A stretch of DNA of 64,000 nucleotides from the NCBI GenBank assembly GCA_949318235.1, contig OX439131.1:10994231-11058230 (forward strand). Reading direction: 5' to 3'. The DNA is from Ecdyonurus torrentis. Its lineage: Eukaryota > Arthropoda > Insecta > Ephemeroptera > Heptageniidae. Shown here one piece after another: positions 45,000 to 58,629 of the stretch. Position 1 is the stretch's first letter; the number at the start of each line of letters is the position of its first letter. The notes under the pieces are model-generated. The model searched no databases. It saw nothing but the letters and a program-made list of their open reading frames with translations, and was not told where the DNA came from. The position numbers were made by a program, and so were the translations under genes.

Positions 45000-47092
45000 A
45001 TTACTTTTTTTTCTTCTTCAGTTTACGTTTATTGTACTTTTTACATTCAATGGAAATTTTTATTGAAAGAAATTATTTTTCAATAAACTTGTTAGTATAA
45101 TTCTAACTTTTGATGTTATTTGGAAGGGAATTAATTCGCTTCAAAGTCAAAGACAAACACGGAGCTCTCTCTCTCTCTCAATGAGTTTTCTTACTCTTCC
45201 TAGTTTTTTTACTTGCTAAGCTGAATCATTTATTTACAAATCGAAACCGTACTTTTAACACATAAGATTATGTGGTTGCATTGTAAACAGCAAACACAGC
45301 AACAGATTAAGATTCATAATGCATTTTAACTCAGTAAAATTGATTGGTGGTATGCTATGTTAAACAAAGGCAAAGGGGTATTGTTTGCCATTTAAATATT
45401 ATTTGGCAAGTATATCAAAGAAAAATTGTGTATTGTATGAATTTAAATATCTCAAGTGGATTCAATATACCATCATTTCAAAGTATTTTAGGATCTTTAT
45501 GATTATTATTAAGAAAACTGTAAAAATATCTAAAAGTTAGAGATTGTAAAAGAAAGACTATTATGTTAAATATCTTTGTCAAAAAATCCATGACAACACT
45601 GTATGTATATAGTATATTATTATATTATGTATGTATGTGTGTATCCATCGTGCCATGTAACACAAAAAATAAGAATGAAAACAACATAATGTTTTTGAGC
45701 TAGCCAAAAAGCTTACATATAATCAAATTTTAAAATCAGTATAATAACAATGTTCACTAATTGCTTAAAAACAAAAACAAAAAATGAGAATAATATGACG
45801 TCATTCAATGAGGGATCAGCTGATATGTTGAATGAAATGACTACGTCACGAATAGGTCAACGCATCTCTTTTCTTTATTATATTACTACTGCAGCTACAA
45901 CGTATCTCATGTTAGCGTCTTTCAGTCTGTCTGCTTTGCTTTGCTGGCCTCGCAACAGATACCTGAGTCACACCTCTCCCCACCCCACTATCATCATCAT
46001 ATCTCTCTCTCTCTCTACTCTGATGCCCACTTAACCATCAGGGGTCAAATTATATGATAATATGCACATGTGCAAAGGGTCAAAAGGTTAAACTTATACT
46101 TTCTTTTATATTAGAGTATTATTATTTTTTTTTAGCATAATATGTATACGTTCTGCGATGCTTTTCCCATGCATGATGTTAGGGAAGCTTATATATTATA
46201 TTGCTTTTGTTATATTATGATGATATAATATATAGCAGGAGCAGGTATAATATAATGTTAAATATATTGTTGATACCATATTGTATATAACGAGGCAACC
46301 TAATTCATTGTATAATTTGTTTATTGCATCATTATGCTTCAATTTTTCTTTTATATTGCAAAATTGATACTTTTTTGCTTCTTCCAAGTCGTATGATGTG
46401 CATTTTTTAAAATCATATTACAAAAGTGAAGTTTTAGTTGTAGAATATTACTATATAATAATTGGTGAAACAATTTAATTGTTAATAATAATCTTACGTA
46501 TGTGTATACAACATAAATATAATACGTCAAAATCTTGTATTTTAATATGAATTCCTTGATTTCTATATGCAAACTCATTAAATTTTGTATATAGAATTCT
46601 GAAAGTTAAGAGATATACGTCATTTTTTTAATATACATTTAAAAGAGATCCTGTAGCTATAAAAAATGCTTTCTTATTAGATTGCTATAATCCAAGGCAA
46701 ACATATTATATAGTTTTCTGCCCAGAAAAATTTATGGCAAATAAGAAGTAATAATAAAGCAATAAAACAATACCGTTTTGTTGTAAGCCAATTATCAATA
46801 TTTCTAATATCTTTATTATATATATTTTTTTGTGTCGTGACCGCCAGAGTGGGATCAAATTTATTAAAAGAAAACAACTTTCTGGGGCACGAGTTTTCAG
46901 TTTTTAAGTCTGCGTGAAGATGTATGGGAGAAAATATAAGAAGCGTGAAAAATCAAAGTTTATTTTAAGTGTTTTCATTTTTTTAGTCTTAATTTTGTTT
47001 TGCAGATGATGATATAAAATGCGTGTAAAACGTTTCTTCAATGCACTTTTTTGTTCAAGTGTATATAACAAAATTGTATTGATATCTTTAAT
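45000..47092. other. AT-rich stretch with one 94-codon frame
   Basis: A frame at 45750-46034 has a mixed N-terminus (NEGSADMLNEMTTSRIGQR) and a hydrophobic segment (YLMLASFSLSALLCW). Its end is (TC)n-derived, and I cannot separate it from chance. One CRE palindrome. Confidence 0.5.
45796..45803. promoter_or_regulatory. CRE-type palindrome TGACGTCA
   Basis: Exact consensus in ATGACGTCAT. A related TACGTCAC follows about 40 bp downstream. Confidence 0.5.
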
Positions 47093-47198
<106 letters not shown>

Positions 47199-47677
47199 TC
47201 ATTTACAATGATGACCAATGGTGACAGTAATGTGTAGCTTATAGGAAATTATTTTTACTTATTATATCGTTTTATATAAAATTATAATTAAGTTAATTAC
47301 ATATTTGTGTTACTTGAAATGCATAATGAGCATAGCATTATGAGTAGCATAATGTAGTAATTTTCACTTTAAAATTTTTCATTCATTTTCCAAAATATTT
47401 TTTTCTTTTATTTAAGTTATACACACTAAAATTTAACAAACTGAAATAATTAGTTAATGTATACAGTTCCAATTAATAAACTAATTGTTATTCTTGCATG
47501 AATGACAATAGATGTAGAAAAATTGTATCTAAAATTTCATTCATATACATTTGGTATTCACATACAAAAAGTTATATAGTTTACATCTTCAATTTAATGA
47601 TTACACAGTATTTTAAAACGAAGAGAGAATAGGAAGAGAGTGGCTAAAGAGAAGTTAATAATAGCAACAATATATAG

Positions 47678-47782
<105 letters not shown>

Positions 47783-49321
47783 CTCCTTTATCTTGTGTCT
47801 CGAATGCCGATGATGACAAACGGCCCAAAAGTCGAGGGAGGATATTTCTGTCAACGCAGACACGCCACTCTAATCTTTTTCTCTTTCTTCTTCTTTTTTA
47901 AAACAAAATAACATTAAAGTAAATATTGGGAACACACGTTGGTAATTGTAAATAAATATATAATAAACTTTTTTCTAAACAACTCATTTCATTTCAACGC
48001 TCACTTCGTCTTAAGAAAACGAAGTACATACGTAAAGTATATATTATGAAGCTTCAAATAAATGTAAGTTGTTTATTGTAAGTCAAAGTTTTAATGACCG
48101 TGTGTGCTAAATCTTGGCAAGGAATCGTATTTTTGTTATGAAATTAGCAAATTTAAACATTTCTTTTTCATAAAAGGCAATGTTCGTTGAATTTTTTGCA
48201 AAAGTTATAGAAATATAACCCATACATGAAAGACTTAATATACTAATATTTTCACTCTCATTTGATTTATATTAATCAAGGGAACAGTAAATATGCCAGT
48301 AATTCTGCAAGGTTTGTTGTTAGGCTTTTTTGTATACAACAATCAAATGAATATATACGTTTATGATTTTATTAACTTCCAAAGTATTAAGTTGATTGTA
48401 CTGTTTATTTGTGAAGATCAAGCAAAATGATAGTGGGGTGTGAAGCAAAAAGCCTAATTACGGAACTTGCAGGCGCAATCGCTATCTTTTCCTAAAAATC
48501 CAGGTCTGTATAAATATGATGAATTTCTAAATAGAATATTTTTAGATTTACTATTTTTTTTAAACTTGTTAACTTTTTTTTTTTTTTTTTTTTTTTTTAC
48601 TCCAATGTGATTTTTTTTCATCGTCTATGACATAGAATTCAGAGGCAAACATCATTAAAGACAGATACTTGATACTGTATAATTATGTCTTTTAATTTAA
48701 AAAAAAAAAAACATTTTTCTTGAGAAAGATCATTAGCGTCACAAAACTTATTTTAAAAAGGTTTGTACAAACAAAAGATATATTTTCCTAGACGCAGAAA
48801 AATGTTAATTTTGTTATGATGTGCATATTTGCAGTTGTACTCGCATATATTCAAAGTTCACAATCTTTGCCTTTTATTGGCAGATTACTATAGAGAAATA
48901 TCAAATTATTTTTAACTTATAAAATGTGCTTTCAATAATCATATATACACATATAACTTTGAACAAACGTGCCAAATACCAAAGTATATAAATATATACC
49001 ATTTAAATGCTTTTTACTCACTGAAAATAATAATAATAAAAAAAAGGAATTTCATTTCATATAAACACGCTAATAAAAACATAATAATATTTATCATAAT
49101 GATTTTTTCACAAATAAAATTGAAAAAGTTTTGCAAAAATAATAGTAAAAAATATATATTTATATAATATATAATTAAGTTATTACACGTCTACATATGA
49201 AATGAAAATTTCATAATATAATCCATACACACTCGAGGACATTTTGACTATTATTTCTAGTACAATGCATTATTAATTACCTCAATAATTTTCAACATAT
49301 ACTCTCTTATTATAATAGGTA

Positions 49322-49324
<3 letters not shown>

Positions 49325-49385
<61 letters not shown>
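49325..49385. repeat. (GA)30 microsatellite
   Basis: Perfect array. Confidence 0.97.
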
Positions 49386-49386
<1 letters not shown>

Positions 49387-50000
49387 ATTAAGGTATAGAG
49401 TGTATAAAATTGTAATGAGTTTTAAGATTACTTTTTCGACTTATATGCGATGAAGTAAAAGTTTTTTAATGTATATTTTACGCATTGTCGTGATTATAAC
49501 TTAATGTTACCGGACACGATATTAAAAAGTACGTAATACATGCAAACCATATTCATATATTATATATTATTCACCTTTATACACGTGTGCAAAATAATTA
49601 TTCCTCACACGTTTTATTTTATATATATATAGTAACCAAATATGAAGGTAAAATATTTTTTTTATAATATATAGGACAAATCCATTTTTGTTATTAGAAA
49701 ACCATATTTAGGAAAATATTTATTGATTAATTCAATATTCAATTATCGTTTTAACATTTTATACACCATGTTTGAATTAGATTTCTTTTATATATTTTGA
49801 TGTCCATTTTTTTATTATTATAATATAAAAATATAACTGTATATGATATACAACTTATTGCATTGAATTTTTATTTTCTTTACAACTATAACACATACTT
49901 CTCTGGAGGACTTTCAATACAGTTTAAGAAATAGAATTTATTTATTTTTAATTTCCTCCACAGTAAAAATTGCATGTTGGTAAATTGCACTTATTATTAA

Positions 50001-50002
<2 letters not shown>

Positions 50003-50034
<32 letters not shown>
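50003..50034. repeat. T32 homopolymer
   Basis: Poly(T). A donor-like CGACAG|GTAAGG lies 70 bp downstream at 50103. Confidence 0.97.
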
Positions 50035-50038
<4 letters not shown>

Positions 50039-51321
50039 GCCATGTTGTGTTATCGTGCTATACACCCATCCCAGTCCCAGTCAAGATATTGTCTTATCGA
50101 CAGGTAAGGACTTTCCAATTAATGTAAAATAAATAAATAATATAATAAATACATAATGGAGAGTATTTTTACAATAAAAATGATCGAGCATTAAAATGCC
50201 CTAAGTCCCTATAAGTACATGAAAAGTTTCGCTATTTTTTTTCAACGTACATATATTTTCCTTATCTCGCAAGTGTCCAAAACAAGTTTAAATATTGTGT
50301 CAAAATACAACTTAATCATCAATAATAAAAATATCCTTTCACCTTTTGTTTATTCGCTAAATACATTTTGTGTACAACTTTCATTACATGGTCACTATTT
50401 TTTTTATAGCAATAAGCCTTAAGTATAATTATATAGAATAAATTACAAATTTATAAGTTTATTATAGTATACATTATATAGAATTTCTATTTAAAAATAC
50501 ACCACATTAGCAAATAATTTTGAGTGTATGGTTATAACTATATAGTAAATTTATATTGATTTTGGTAATGGATAATGCATAATATGCCACAGTACCAAAG
50601 AATAATTTGCACTGACAAATATCTCTATCATTTTTATTCCCCTAAATATAATTTCATTTTTAAGTTATAGGAAATGATGATACGATATTAAGTTAAGGCA
50701 TAAAGAATACATATTTTTTATATTTTTTTGTTATATGGACAAAACAAATTCTAATTTTTAGTGTATAGTGTTACTGAAAGGATCAATATATACTTGGGAG
50801 ATAGCTTTTTTTTTTTCTCTTTCTCTGATCTAACGTCTGGCACGGGCTGATGTGGCTCTAAATCTGCCCGACATCGATGTTTCACGACACTGCACACAAA
50901 AGTACCACAAAAACCACACAAGCGGACACCACAAAACCACTCTCTCAATATACCTATATAGCTATATTATGATCAATATAATATACTTTTCTCTCTCTCT
51001 CTTTATAACAAACATGAAGGATATTTTAATTTTATCATCGCATAATGTATATGATGATAATATTCTTTGTAGGTCATACGAGAAGGTAGGTTGTAATCGA
51101 GAGTGTAAAGTGTCAAGCTTAGCATGTGTTTTATGTTAATTTTTACGCGCCTTTATGATATAAGTGTTTTGCATGTTTGTTTATTACTTGCGTGGACTTC
51201 ATTGATTTTTTTGACTTTTAATTTATGTTCTGTGTTATATGTAATTTGTAAATTGAATATAAATCATATAAGAACGAAACTAAATGTGTATTATAGTAAT
51301 GCAAATTCAGTATACAATACG

Positions 51322-51476
<155 letters not shown>

Positions 51477-52447
51477 GGTCACAAATATTATTTGCATGCC
51501 AGGGATAACAAAAATAATATTTCAATTAACTTTAAAATTTCAAAAAACCATTGTTATATATGTGATAATTTTTATTCAAATATGAATTTTCAAAAGATAA
51601 AAAACAAAAAAACAAAAATATATAATAATTTTATTTAAATTTCTTTCTTATTTTTGTGTTTAAATTGATGTTTAAGGCACACGTATACAGGGCGTTCACA
51701 CTTCGCAACTCCTCAACATGGAATTTCTATGGGCTTGGTGTTCATTATTTTCTGTTTCCATTGTGTCAAATAATTTCCCTATTTAATGTCATAATCTTTT
51801 TATTTTTTTTATTTTAATATTATTATATTTTTTTCCTGACTGCATTCTATTTTGTGACCTCTAAGATTCTTTATATAGCCTTCTACTTAAATTGTGTGTT
51901 GAACCAAATTTAGGTTAATATATATGGCAATCAAAATATTAACAGATGTTCATAAACTTTTTCATTTCTTTTGTTTTACTAATAGTTTTATTTATTTAGG
52001 TGAAAATTTCAAACAACCTGCGATTCAAATTTTTTAATTACTTTATGCCACTTTGAGTTTTAATGTAATCTTATATATTCATAAAAGTTTACTCTTCTAT
52101 TCAAGATTTAGTATTCATAAGTATTGAAATAGAAAAGAGGTACAGCAACTTATGTGCTGTTATGTGAGTTAAAAAAAAAAAAAAAAAAGGTTATATGTGC
52201 AATGATTATTAATTATATATACTTTTTTTTATATTAAAAATGATGACGAATATAATTTATACAATGGAATCACTAGGTCAAAAGAGCAATACTATTTTGC
52301 ATACCCTGAAAGGGATGTATGTATCGTTATGATATGGTTTCTTTCTTTCTTTCTTTTTTTTTTCTTTTTTTTTTTTTTTTTTTTAATTAAAGAAAATTAA
52401 GAAACATTAATGAAAAGACACACAAGCATGAACATAAAATATTTCAT

Positions 52448-52609
52448 TCATTTTTCTGTCGCCAAGTAGAAAAAAAAGAAGAAGTTTATAATCATATTTC
52501 TAATCCAAGGTTCTTGAATATAAAACAGAGTTTCATTTGATAAAAATATATCTGTTTTAACTCTCGCATAACTATATAATTCCCCCCCTCTTGCTCCCTT
52601 GAGCAGACG
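52448..52609 (-). CDS. candidate terminal exon, 53 codons plus stop
   Basis: The minus strand shows a good acceptor, TATACATTTCATTTTTGCAG, directly before CGTCTGCTC. From the first base the frame reads RLLKGARGGELYSYARVKTD and continues to a stop at 52448, 53 codons in all. The first 20 residues look like ordinary protein. The rest is increasingly AT-driven (a run of Phe from TTC/TTT). No consensus donor is visible inside, so it would be a last exon. Its phase does not match the exon at 42110-42144, so the two cannot be directly adjacent in one transcript. Family unknown. Confidence 0.25.
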   Translation of the reverse strand, partial: RLLKGARGGELYSYARVKTDIFLSNETLFYIQEPWIRNMIINFFFFFYLATEK

Positions 52610-53660
52610 CTGCAAAAATGAAATGTATAAGTACAATGAGTCTGTTTGTATTACACTGTATAAGAAATATACCGCATAAAACACTTGCTTATAAAAAAAA
52701 TATTTAAATATAAATATGATATTCTCTTAGAGAGAAAGAATAAGAATATCATATACTCATATACACTGTATACTGTATAGCACTGCACTGATAAGAAAAA
52801 ATAAAATGCACAATAATATCATGTTATCGTCTCCAATTGTATAGACATTTGCATTTCTGAGGTGTGCAAAATGAAGCAAATTGTTTCGCGCATATATTAT
52901 ATATATACTACGATCAAGTGCAAAAACGTGACGCTGTTTTTTTCTTTGATATATATAATATATTATGAGATATCATACAACTTTGTTGTAGAAATGAAAC
53001 AATTTCAACTGCCGTTTTATACAATATTATTAAACATTTGAATCAATTGTAAGTAAATTTGTAAAAGACAAATATATGAACTTCAAATGTAAATTTTGAA
53101 TGAATATACAAAAAATTCAAAGATATAGATGCATTAACCTGATAAAATTAACTTTATTAAAGCTCATACAAAGGCTTATTTCATGAATCTTTCGTATAAC
53201 ATTTAGCCAATAATATTGCAACAACATAAGAATTCAAACTTCTACAATAATCACTTGCTGTTGTTTTGGTCGTGTCTTGCATTGATCTTATTATTTTTGC
53301 TAATATATATTATATATAGCTATATAATGAAGTGACCCGTAACAAACTTATAACAATATCATAATATTATGAGCATCTATATGCATTATTCAAAATGTTA
53401 TACGTATCTTGTCTTATAAATATAAGTTTTTGCATATGAAATATTAGAAACTGTATCTAGAATAATATTTCTAAATAGAGACAGGATGAAAATAAAAGCA
53501 TGCTTGATTTTGCATCAGTTTTCATGGTGTCACGATAATATATTATGTTTATACGGTTCTAGATTTTGTTTATTGTTATTCACAATGAAAGTTCATCACT
53601 TAAGTTCCACGTAAGAAAAATCTTATGAAATGTAAACCTCATTTAATTTTAATTGAGTAT

Positions 53661-53764
<104 letters not shown>

Positions 53765-54148
53765 GTTGGAGTCTCTTTTTCATCGTTAACATATTATATA
53801 GAATTATATTTTGATATAATCTTTAATCAAACTCAACAATTTTTTATACATATATAACTATACACATTGAATATATTAGTTAATGATATAAAAATTCATT
53901 ATAATATATTTTTATATTATAAATGTATATAATGATTATTATTCTTTTCTTTGCAATGTTAGATTTTTCTTTCAAGTCATTTATGCGGCTCATTATAAAG
54001 AGGTCTAGAGGCATGTTTTTTTTTTATTATTATTTTTTTATTTTAGAAAGAGAAAAAAAAAATTCTTTGGGCATGAAATCCCGCTGTGTTCAAAAAAAGT
54101 AGATATTATTATTATTTTATTTTTTTCATTTGTGCTGTATCATGATAG

Positions 54149-54259
54149 GCGCCTTAGTCCGAGACTTGAGAATCCTTTAGTGCTGGTCATATCGGCGCCG
54201 ATTGCCGGCACTTGTACAACGTTACCGCGCACCTCAATCCTCAATCTATTAAACACCAG
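54149..54259 (+). CDS. candidate 111-nt internal exon in a GC-rich island
   Basis: The stretch lies between an acceptor-like TGATAG (behind a T-rich tract) and the donor-like ACACCAG|GTAATG. One frame is open along its whole length (1 + 36 codons + 2 bases) and includes RLENPLVLVISAPIAG and TLPRTSILNLLNT. It holds two GGCGCC sites and the 12-bp palindrome ATCGGCGCCGAT. The acceptor is mediocre and the donor lacks G at +5 (GTAATG). The island could equally be a regulatory element or part of an old repeat. No family recognised. Confidence 0.22.
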
Positions 54260-54684
54260 GTAATGTAACACGTGCTCAAAAACTTCGCCCAAAAAAAGTT
54301 TTAGCTTTGTATTCAGTACAAAGACAACTCATACAAAAACAATAACATTCTTAAAGAAGTACTTCATATTCATATAATATACTTTTTGAATTTAGAATAT
54401 ATTATATAATATATATGTATGTATATTCAATTCTGCTATTTCATTGCCATTTTGTGTTATGATTATTATATAGACAAAAGTCTTTACAAATTTATAATTT
54501 AAGAAGTTATTTCATTTGAATATCTGATGGTACACGTTTTAAAATTATTAATGTGTTTTTAGAATGTCCACTTTGATAATAAAAGTAAATTAGATTTCAT
54601 TAGGGGAAAAAAATTATGCTGATGAATTGAGCTAAGTTCTTGATTCAAAATTTCATCAACTAGATAAGATGTATTTTTATTTTT

Positions 54685-54717
<33 letters not shown>

Positions 54718-55277
54718 TGGACATCTGCTCATTGATTCAGTACATAAACACATACATGTATCACTACAATCTTATTATGCAGAAATTTTTGCGATAATAA
54801 AAGTACATAATATACAGTCATTAGAAAAGTTTAGCTCCAATGGAATGAAAAAATTATGTAATTTGTGTTGAATTGAGGTCATTTGAATATAAATATTGCT
54901 GATTTGGAACAGCAGAAATATTTATATACCAATAATAAATTTATGTTACAGTTATTATGCAGTATAGCATAAATTATGTTGTAATGCATAAATGTTGCTG
55001 AAAATGACCTAACATAATTAGTAAGTATTTATTTTTGTCCGTATATGAATATAAGTATAAAGGTATTTTCATCATAATAGAAAAAAATGAGAATTTGTGC
55101 ACATTCATTGATATTTGTGTCAAATTTTTTTTTTATCAAACGGAGCAATATTTTCAACGTGCAATCAATTTTATTGTATAAAACTATATGCAAATAGGTC
55201 ATGGAGTCTCTCTAAATGACATTCAAACAACTATAAAAAGTTAAGGATACGCGACCCAAACTGTTCCTAAAATTGGA

Positions 55278-55311
55278 AAGAAGAAGAAGAAGAAAAAGAA
55301 GAAGAAAAAGG

Positions 55312-55387
<76 letters not shown>
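55278..55387. repeat. (GAA)n followed by A76
   Basis: AAG/AAAAAG repeats (55278-55311) lead into 76 consecutive A (55312-55387), the longest homopolymer in the window. Confidence 0.97.
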
Positions 55388-55388
<1 letters not shown>

Positions 55389-56636
55389 CAAAAAGCATGC
55401 ATGATGGAAGGGCTAACGAGGGAGATCAAGAAGGTATAATAATATAATTTTATTAAGATACAACCTTGATCATATCAAAAATTACTTCATACAATTGTAA
55501 AGACATATATTACAATAATGCATGTACAGTACAGTACATTTAGAATTAAACTTTTCAAACATAATAAATTCAATTCCCATAATATGCTGTATTTTAAATA
55601 TTTTACATTTTAAATAAATAATTAAAAATCACAAAGAATAATCAAAGAAGGGTAACTACAGAGACAATAAAAAAATTAATAATTATGCTATAGCTGATTG
55701 GCAGCAACATTGATTCATTACAAGAAAATTTATGCCATAATATACTGCATATCTGTGCATATTAACTCGGATTTATTGTAATAATGTTCTGTTGTATAGC
55801 ATAATTATTTATGCTATTCCAATTAAGCATTTTTTATGTTGTAATGACATAAATGCAGCATAAATTAATTATAATTTCTTTTTCCCTATGTAGGGAGATT
55901 TTGGTGTATTTACTCAAAAATTAATACTCTTTGCAATATAGCAAAATAGCAAAAACATGCAGAAAATCCTTTAAAAATTTTATACAAAAAGAAGCTTTTT
56001 TTAATGCAGCTACGAGTACATGGGCACAAATTAAAAAATTATTATATCATTACAACAATGTCTCAAAAATATGCCCCTTATTACACAAATAAATAAACAA
56101 AATTTTATTTATATATAAGCAGAATAATATTCTTTTGATTGTATAAGCAATTTTTAGAATTTAAGAGCATAAAATATGAATCTAAACACGTGTATTCAAA
56201 AGCAATACAATGAAAAGTAGACTTTCATAACAAATTATTAAATTTTTCTGCTTCTTTATGTATTAAGTATAGTATAAAAAAAATTGAAAAGTATATAACT
56301 AAAATATTTTATGTATAAAAAGGACCACATTTTGACTAATGATAACCATTTATGTATATAATATAATATACAAAAAAAAAAAAGAAAAATGTTTTTATTT
56401 AAAAATAAAAATTTTCTTTAATAATAATTTTGATGGGCAAGTCAGGTAGACCACATAGTATATATATGTATAATATAGAAATGTATATGATATTTTTTTG
56501 ACTGTGAAAAATCGGCATAGTGATATCAAATATATTATTTTTTAGAGCTTTGTGCTTGCATGGAAATCAAGATTTGAATAGTTTTTTTTTTGTATGTGTG
56601 ACAGATCGCCTCAATCATAGTACCATTGTGCTGGAC

Positions 56637-56639
<3 letters not shown>

Positions 56640-56710
<71 letters not shown>
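56640..56710. repeat. (TC)n microsatellite, 71 bp
   Basis: One TTTC interruption near the right end. Confidence 0.97.
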
Positions 56711-57035
56711 TCCCCATTGTGTATTTTTTTTGTGGCTGCCATCACTATGATAAATATACAAAAACTTTATAATATGTAAGCATAAAAACTTTATGAAAAA
56801 TATCATCGAAATACCTTATAATATTTTGAATCATTAATATTTTTTAATTAACCTTATAATATATTTTACTCTTTTTTTTATATTAGAACTTCCATTTAAG
56901 GATATAGATTTAGATTTTAATTTTTTTTTTTTTTTTTTGTATATATATTATAACAAATGTAAAGAGAATTTAATTCGTTCATCGTATGAAGCTTTAGGGC
57001 TCCTATAACAAGTCAGACACATTTGATGTACAAAA

Positions 57036-57074
57036 GAAGAAGAAGAAGAAGAAGAAAAAAAAAAAAAAAAAAAA
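57036..57074. repeat. (GAA)n-A20 composite tract
   Basis: Six AAG units running into poly(A), 370 bp left of the TIR element. Confidence 0.95.
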
Positions 57075-57441
57075 GGACAATCGTGAGTTAGGATCGTACA
57101 AAATATAATTTATTGAACTCTCTTTATATTTTTCGTCTTTATTTCAAGGTTATCAATCTGTCTCTTTGCTTTTTATTAATATTACTTGTATTGATTATAT
57201 TGATCATATTTTCTATATTCACTTCAAGTGAAGATGTTTTTATAGTTCACATATGGCAATTATATTTGAAATAAAATATTCTTTCAAATATTTTTTCTAT
57301 GTACACATATATATATATATTTAATATATTATTATTATTATTTTTTTTTTTTACAAAATTGTTGGGTATTTTTTACTATTAAATATGTTAGTGATTTATA
57401 TAAGATATTATTTCAAAATAATTTAACATGCTTGTATAATA

Positions 57442-57580
57442 CACTGTAATAAATATTACTTGCAACACTTGAAAGTTTAACGTGCGTTTCATGTCCAATT
57501 AAGTTTAACGTTTTGCACCCTGAATAACCCGCTTTGATCAAACTTGAATTTTTCACGAGTGAACTCGTGAAAGTTTCAAG
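57442..57580 (+). repeat. left terminal inverted repeat with subterminal hairpin
   Basis: This holds the CACTGT terminus, the CTTGAAAGTTTAACGTG motif and a strong hairpin. Arms 57543-57559 (CTTGAATTTTTCACGAG) and 57564-57580 (CTCGTGAAAGTTTCAAG) pair at 15 of 17 positions around a TGAA loop. Confidence 0.65.
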
Positions 57581-58044
57581 ATGCGCTCCGGGAAACTGCA
57601 GCGCTGCGCTCCGCCGTTCTTTCCAGTTTGTATAAGTCAATTTAAACCTGGTTAGCGCGCTTTTTATTTGAGAGTAATATTTTGTATTATTTTTGTTTTC
57701 ACTAGCTAAACTTCCTCCTATTACACATATGTGTACATTGCTATACTTAACACTATACTGATCATATGTTCAATACTATGAAGGCATACCAGTAATACAA
57801 AATAAACTAAGTCCCAACTATAACTAAATAATATAAGATAAAAAATATTACTTACTGTATATAACAATAACTACAAATATTGAAAACTTTACCTTATAGA
57901 TTGAGTATAACTTTGATTCTATTAATATAATATAATATTATGCTTTATGATGGAATAGATTTTGGGGTATTTATAAGAGTAAAATCATAAAGGACAAAAA
58001 TTATTAACATTTCAACATTTTTTTTATTGAATAAAATTACAAAA

Positions 58045-58136
58045 TTAGGAAAGATTGTTATGGAAAAGAATATCGTGTCTGCTCACAGTCGTTACAAAGG
58101 TCAGGAGGTAGCTTTCATCGGTCTTCATTGAATCTT
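58045..58136 (-). CDS. possible last exon of a mini-gene inside the TIR element
   Basis: On the minus strand, ATATTTTGTTGTAG precedes AAGATTC, and a frame beginning with two spare bases reads DSMKTDESYLLTFVTTVS and then RHDILFHNN-LS up to a TAA at 58045-58047. An AATAAA poly(A) signal follows at 58028-58023. Upstream on the same strand, a frame at 58250-58444 (containing YVEVYYNECMLYAPMWSHH) and a donor CATCGAG|GTAAGTG at about 58477 suggest earlier exons, although I could not make all phases agree. The peptide is not recognised as a transposase. It may be a captured host fragment or a decayed element gene. Confidence 0.3.
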
Positions 58137-58249
58137 CTACAACAAAATATAATTTCATAATTATAATTATGTTTACAAAAATAATATACAAAAACTACTT
58201 TGTATTTATTTTTGATTTGATATTTTTACATAATGAAATGAATATAATA

Positions 58250-58444
58250 TTAGTTGAAGTTGTTTGAAGTATTTATTATTAAATTATTATCTATTATTAA
58301 TTTAATTTTTCCAGCACCATGTTTTACTGTATGATGTGACCACATGGGAGCATAAAGCATGCACTCATTATAGTAAACTTCAACATATATTATATCTGAC
58401 AAACAATTGTCATCCGACAAAAAGAATGCATTAGAAATAACCAC
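58250..58444 (-). CDS. open frame within the TIR element, possible internal exon
   Basis: A 64-codon frame contains SDDNCLSDIIYVEVYYNECM and LYAPMWSHHTVKHGAGKIK. The first part has more mixed composition than chance frames in this AT-rich DNA, and two TTTTAG acceptors lie just upstream on the minus strand (about 58446-58460). Neither acceptor keeps this frame in phase with the ATG ACC ATC GAG|GTAAGT that precedes them. The model is therefore incomplete or the gene is broken. No domain recognised. Confidence 0.22.
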   Translation of the reverse strand: MVISNAFFLSDDNCLSDIIYVEVYYNECMLYAPMWSHHTVKHGAGKIKLIIDNNLIINTSNNFN

Positions 58445-58603
58445 TAAAAATTACTAAAATAAAATTTGATAGTCACTTACCTCGATGGTCATTTTAATCC
58501 TTTGCTTTGTTTCGATTTTGTTCACCCAAACGAACTATCACTCAATCACTCCAATAGCCATTACATTAAGTTGAATTACAAAATCATCAGCTGGTTCGAA
58601 ATT

Positions 58604-58611
58604 TGACGTCA
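58604..58611. promoter_or_regulatory. CRE-type palindrome within the TIR element
   Basis: Exact consensus upstream (minus strand) of the possible mini-gene in the element. Confidence 0.5.
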
Positions 58612-58629
58612 CCCGTGAAAAAGTCATCT

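Larger units (their letters stand above)
54260..57035. other. AT-rich non-coding stretch
   Basis: A28 at 54689, A76 at 55312, several TAGCATAA/TTATGCTA inverted motifs (for example 55797-55816, 8-bp stem and 4-nt loop) and a TC array. No gene. Confidence 0.75.

Noticed and set aside
45750..46034. 94-codon frame with a hydrophobic segment
   Set aside because: Its length is within chance for this many frames, the C-terminus is simple-sequence derived, and there are no flanking gene signals.
50075..50103. 29-nt exon between CATCCCAG and CGACAG|GTAAGG
   Set aside because: All frames are too short to judge and the acceptor tract is poor. A chance donor is likely.
50830..50889. Minus-strand 19-codon Arg/Ser-rich frame after TTTTGTGTGCAG, ending in TAG
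   Set aside because: It is short, a second frame is equally open, and there is no homology or context.
54818..54850. TACAGTCATTAGAAAAGTTT, similar in style to a Tc1-like terminal repeat
   Set aside because: I found no inverted partner within several kilobases.
58590..58604. GGTTCGAA as a tRNA B-box
   Set aside because: The rest of the B-box, the A-box and the cloverleaf are missing. No tRNA gene is seen anywhere in the window.
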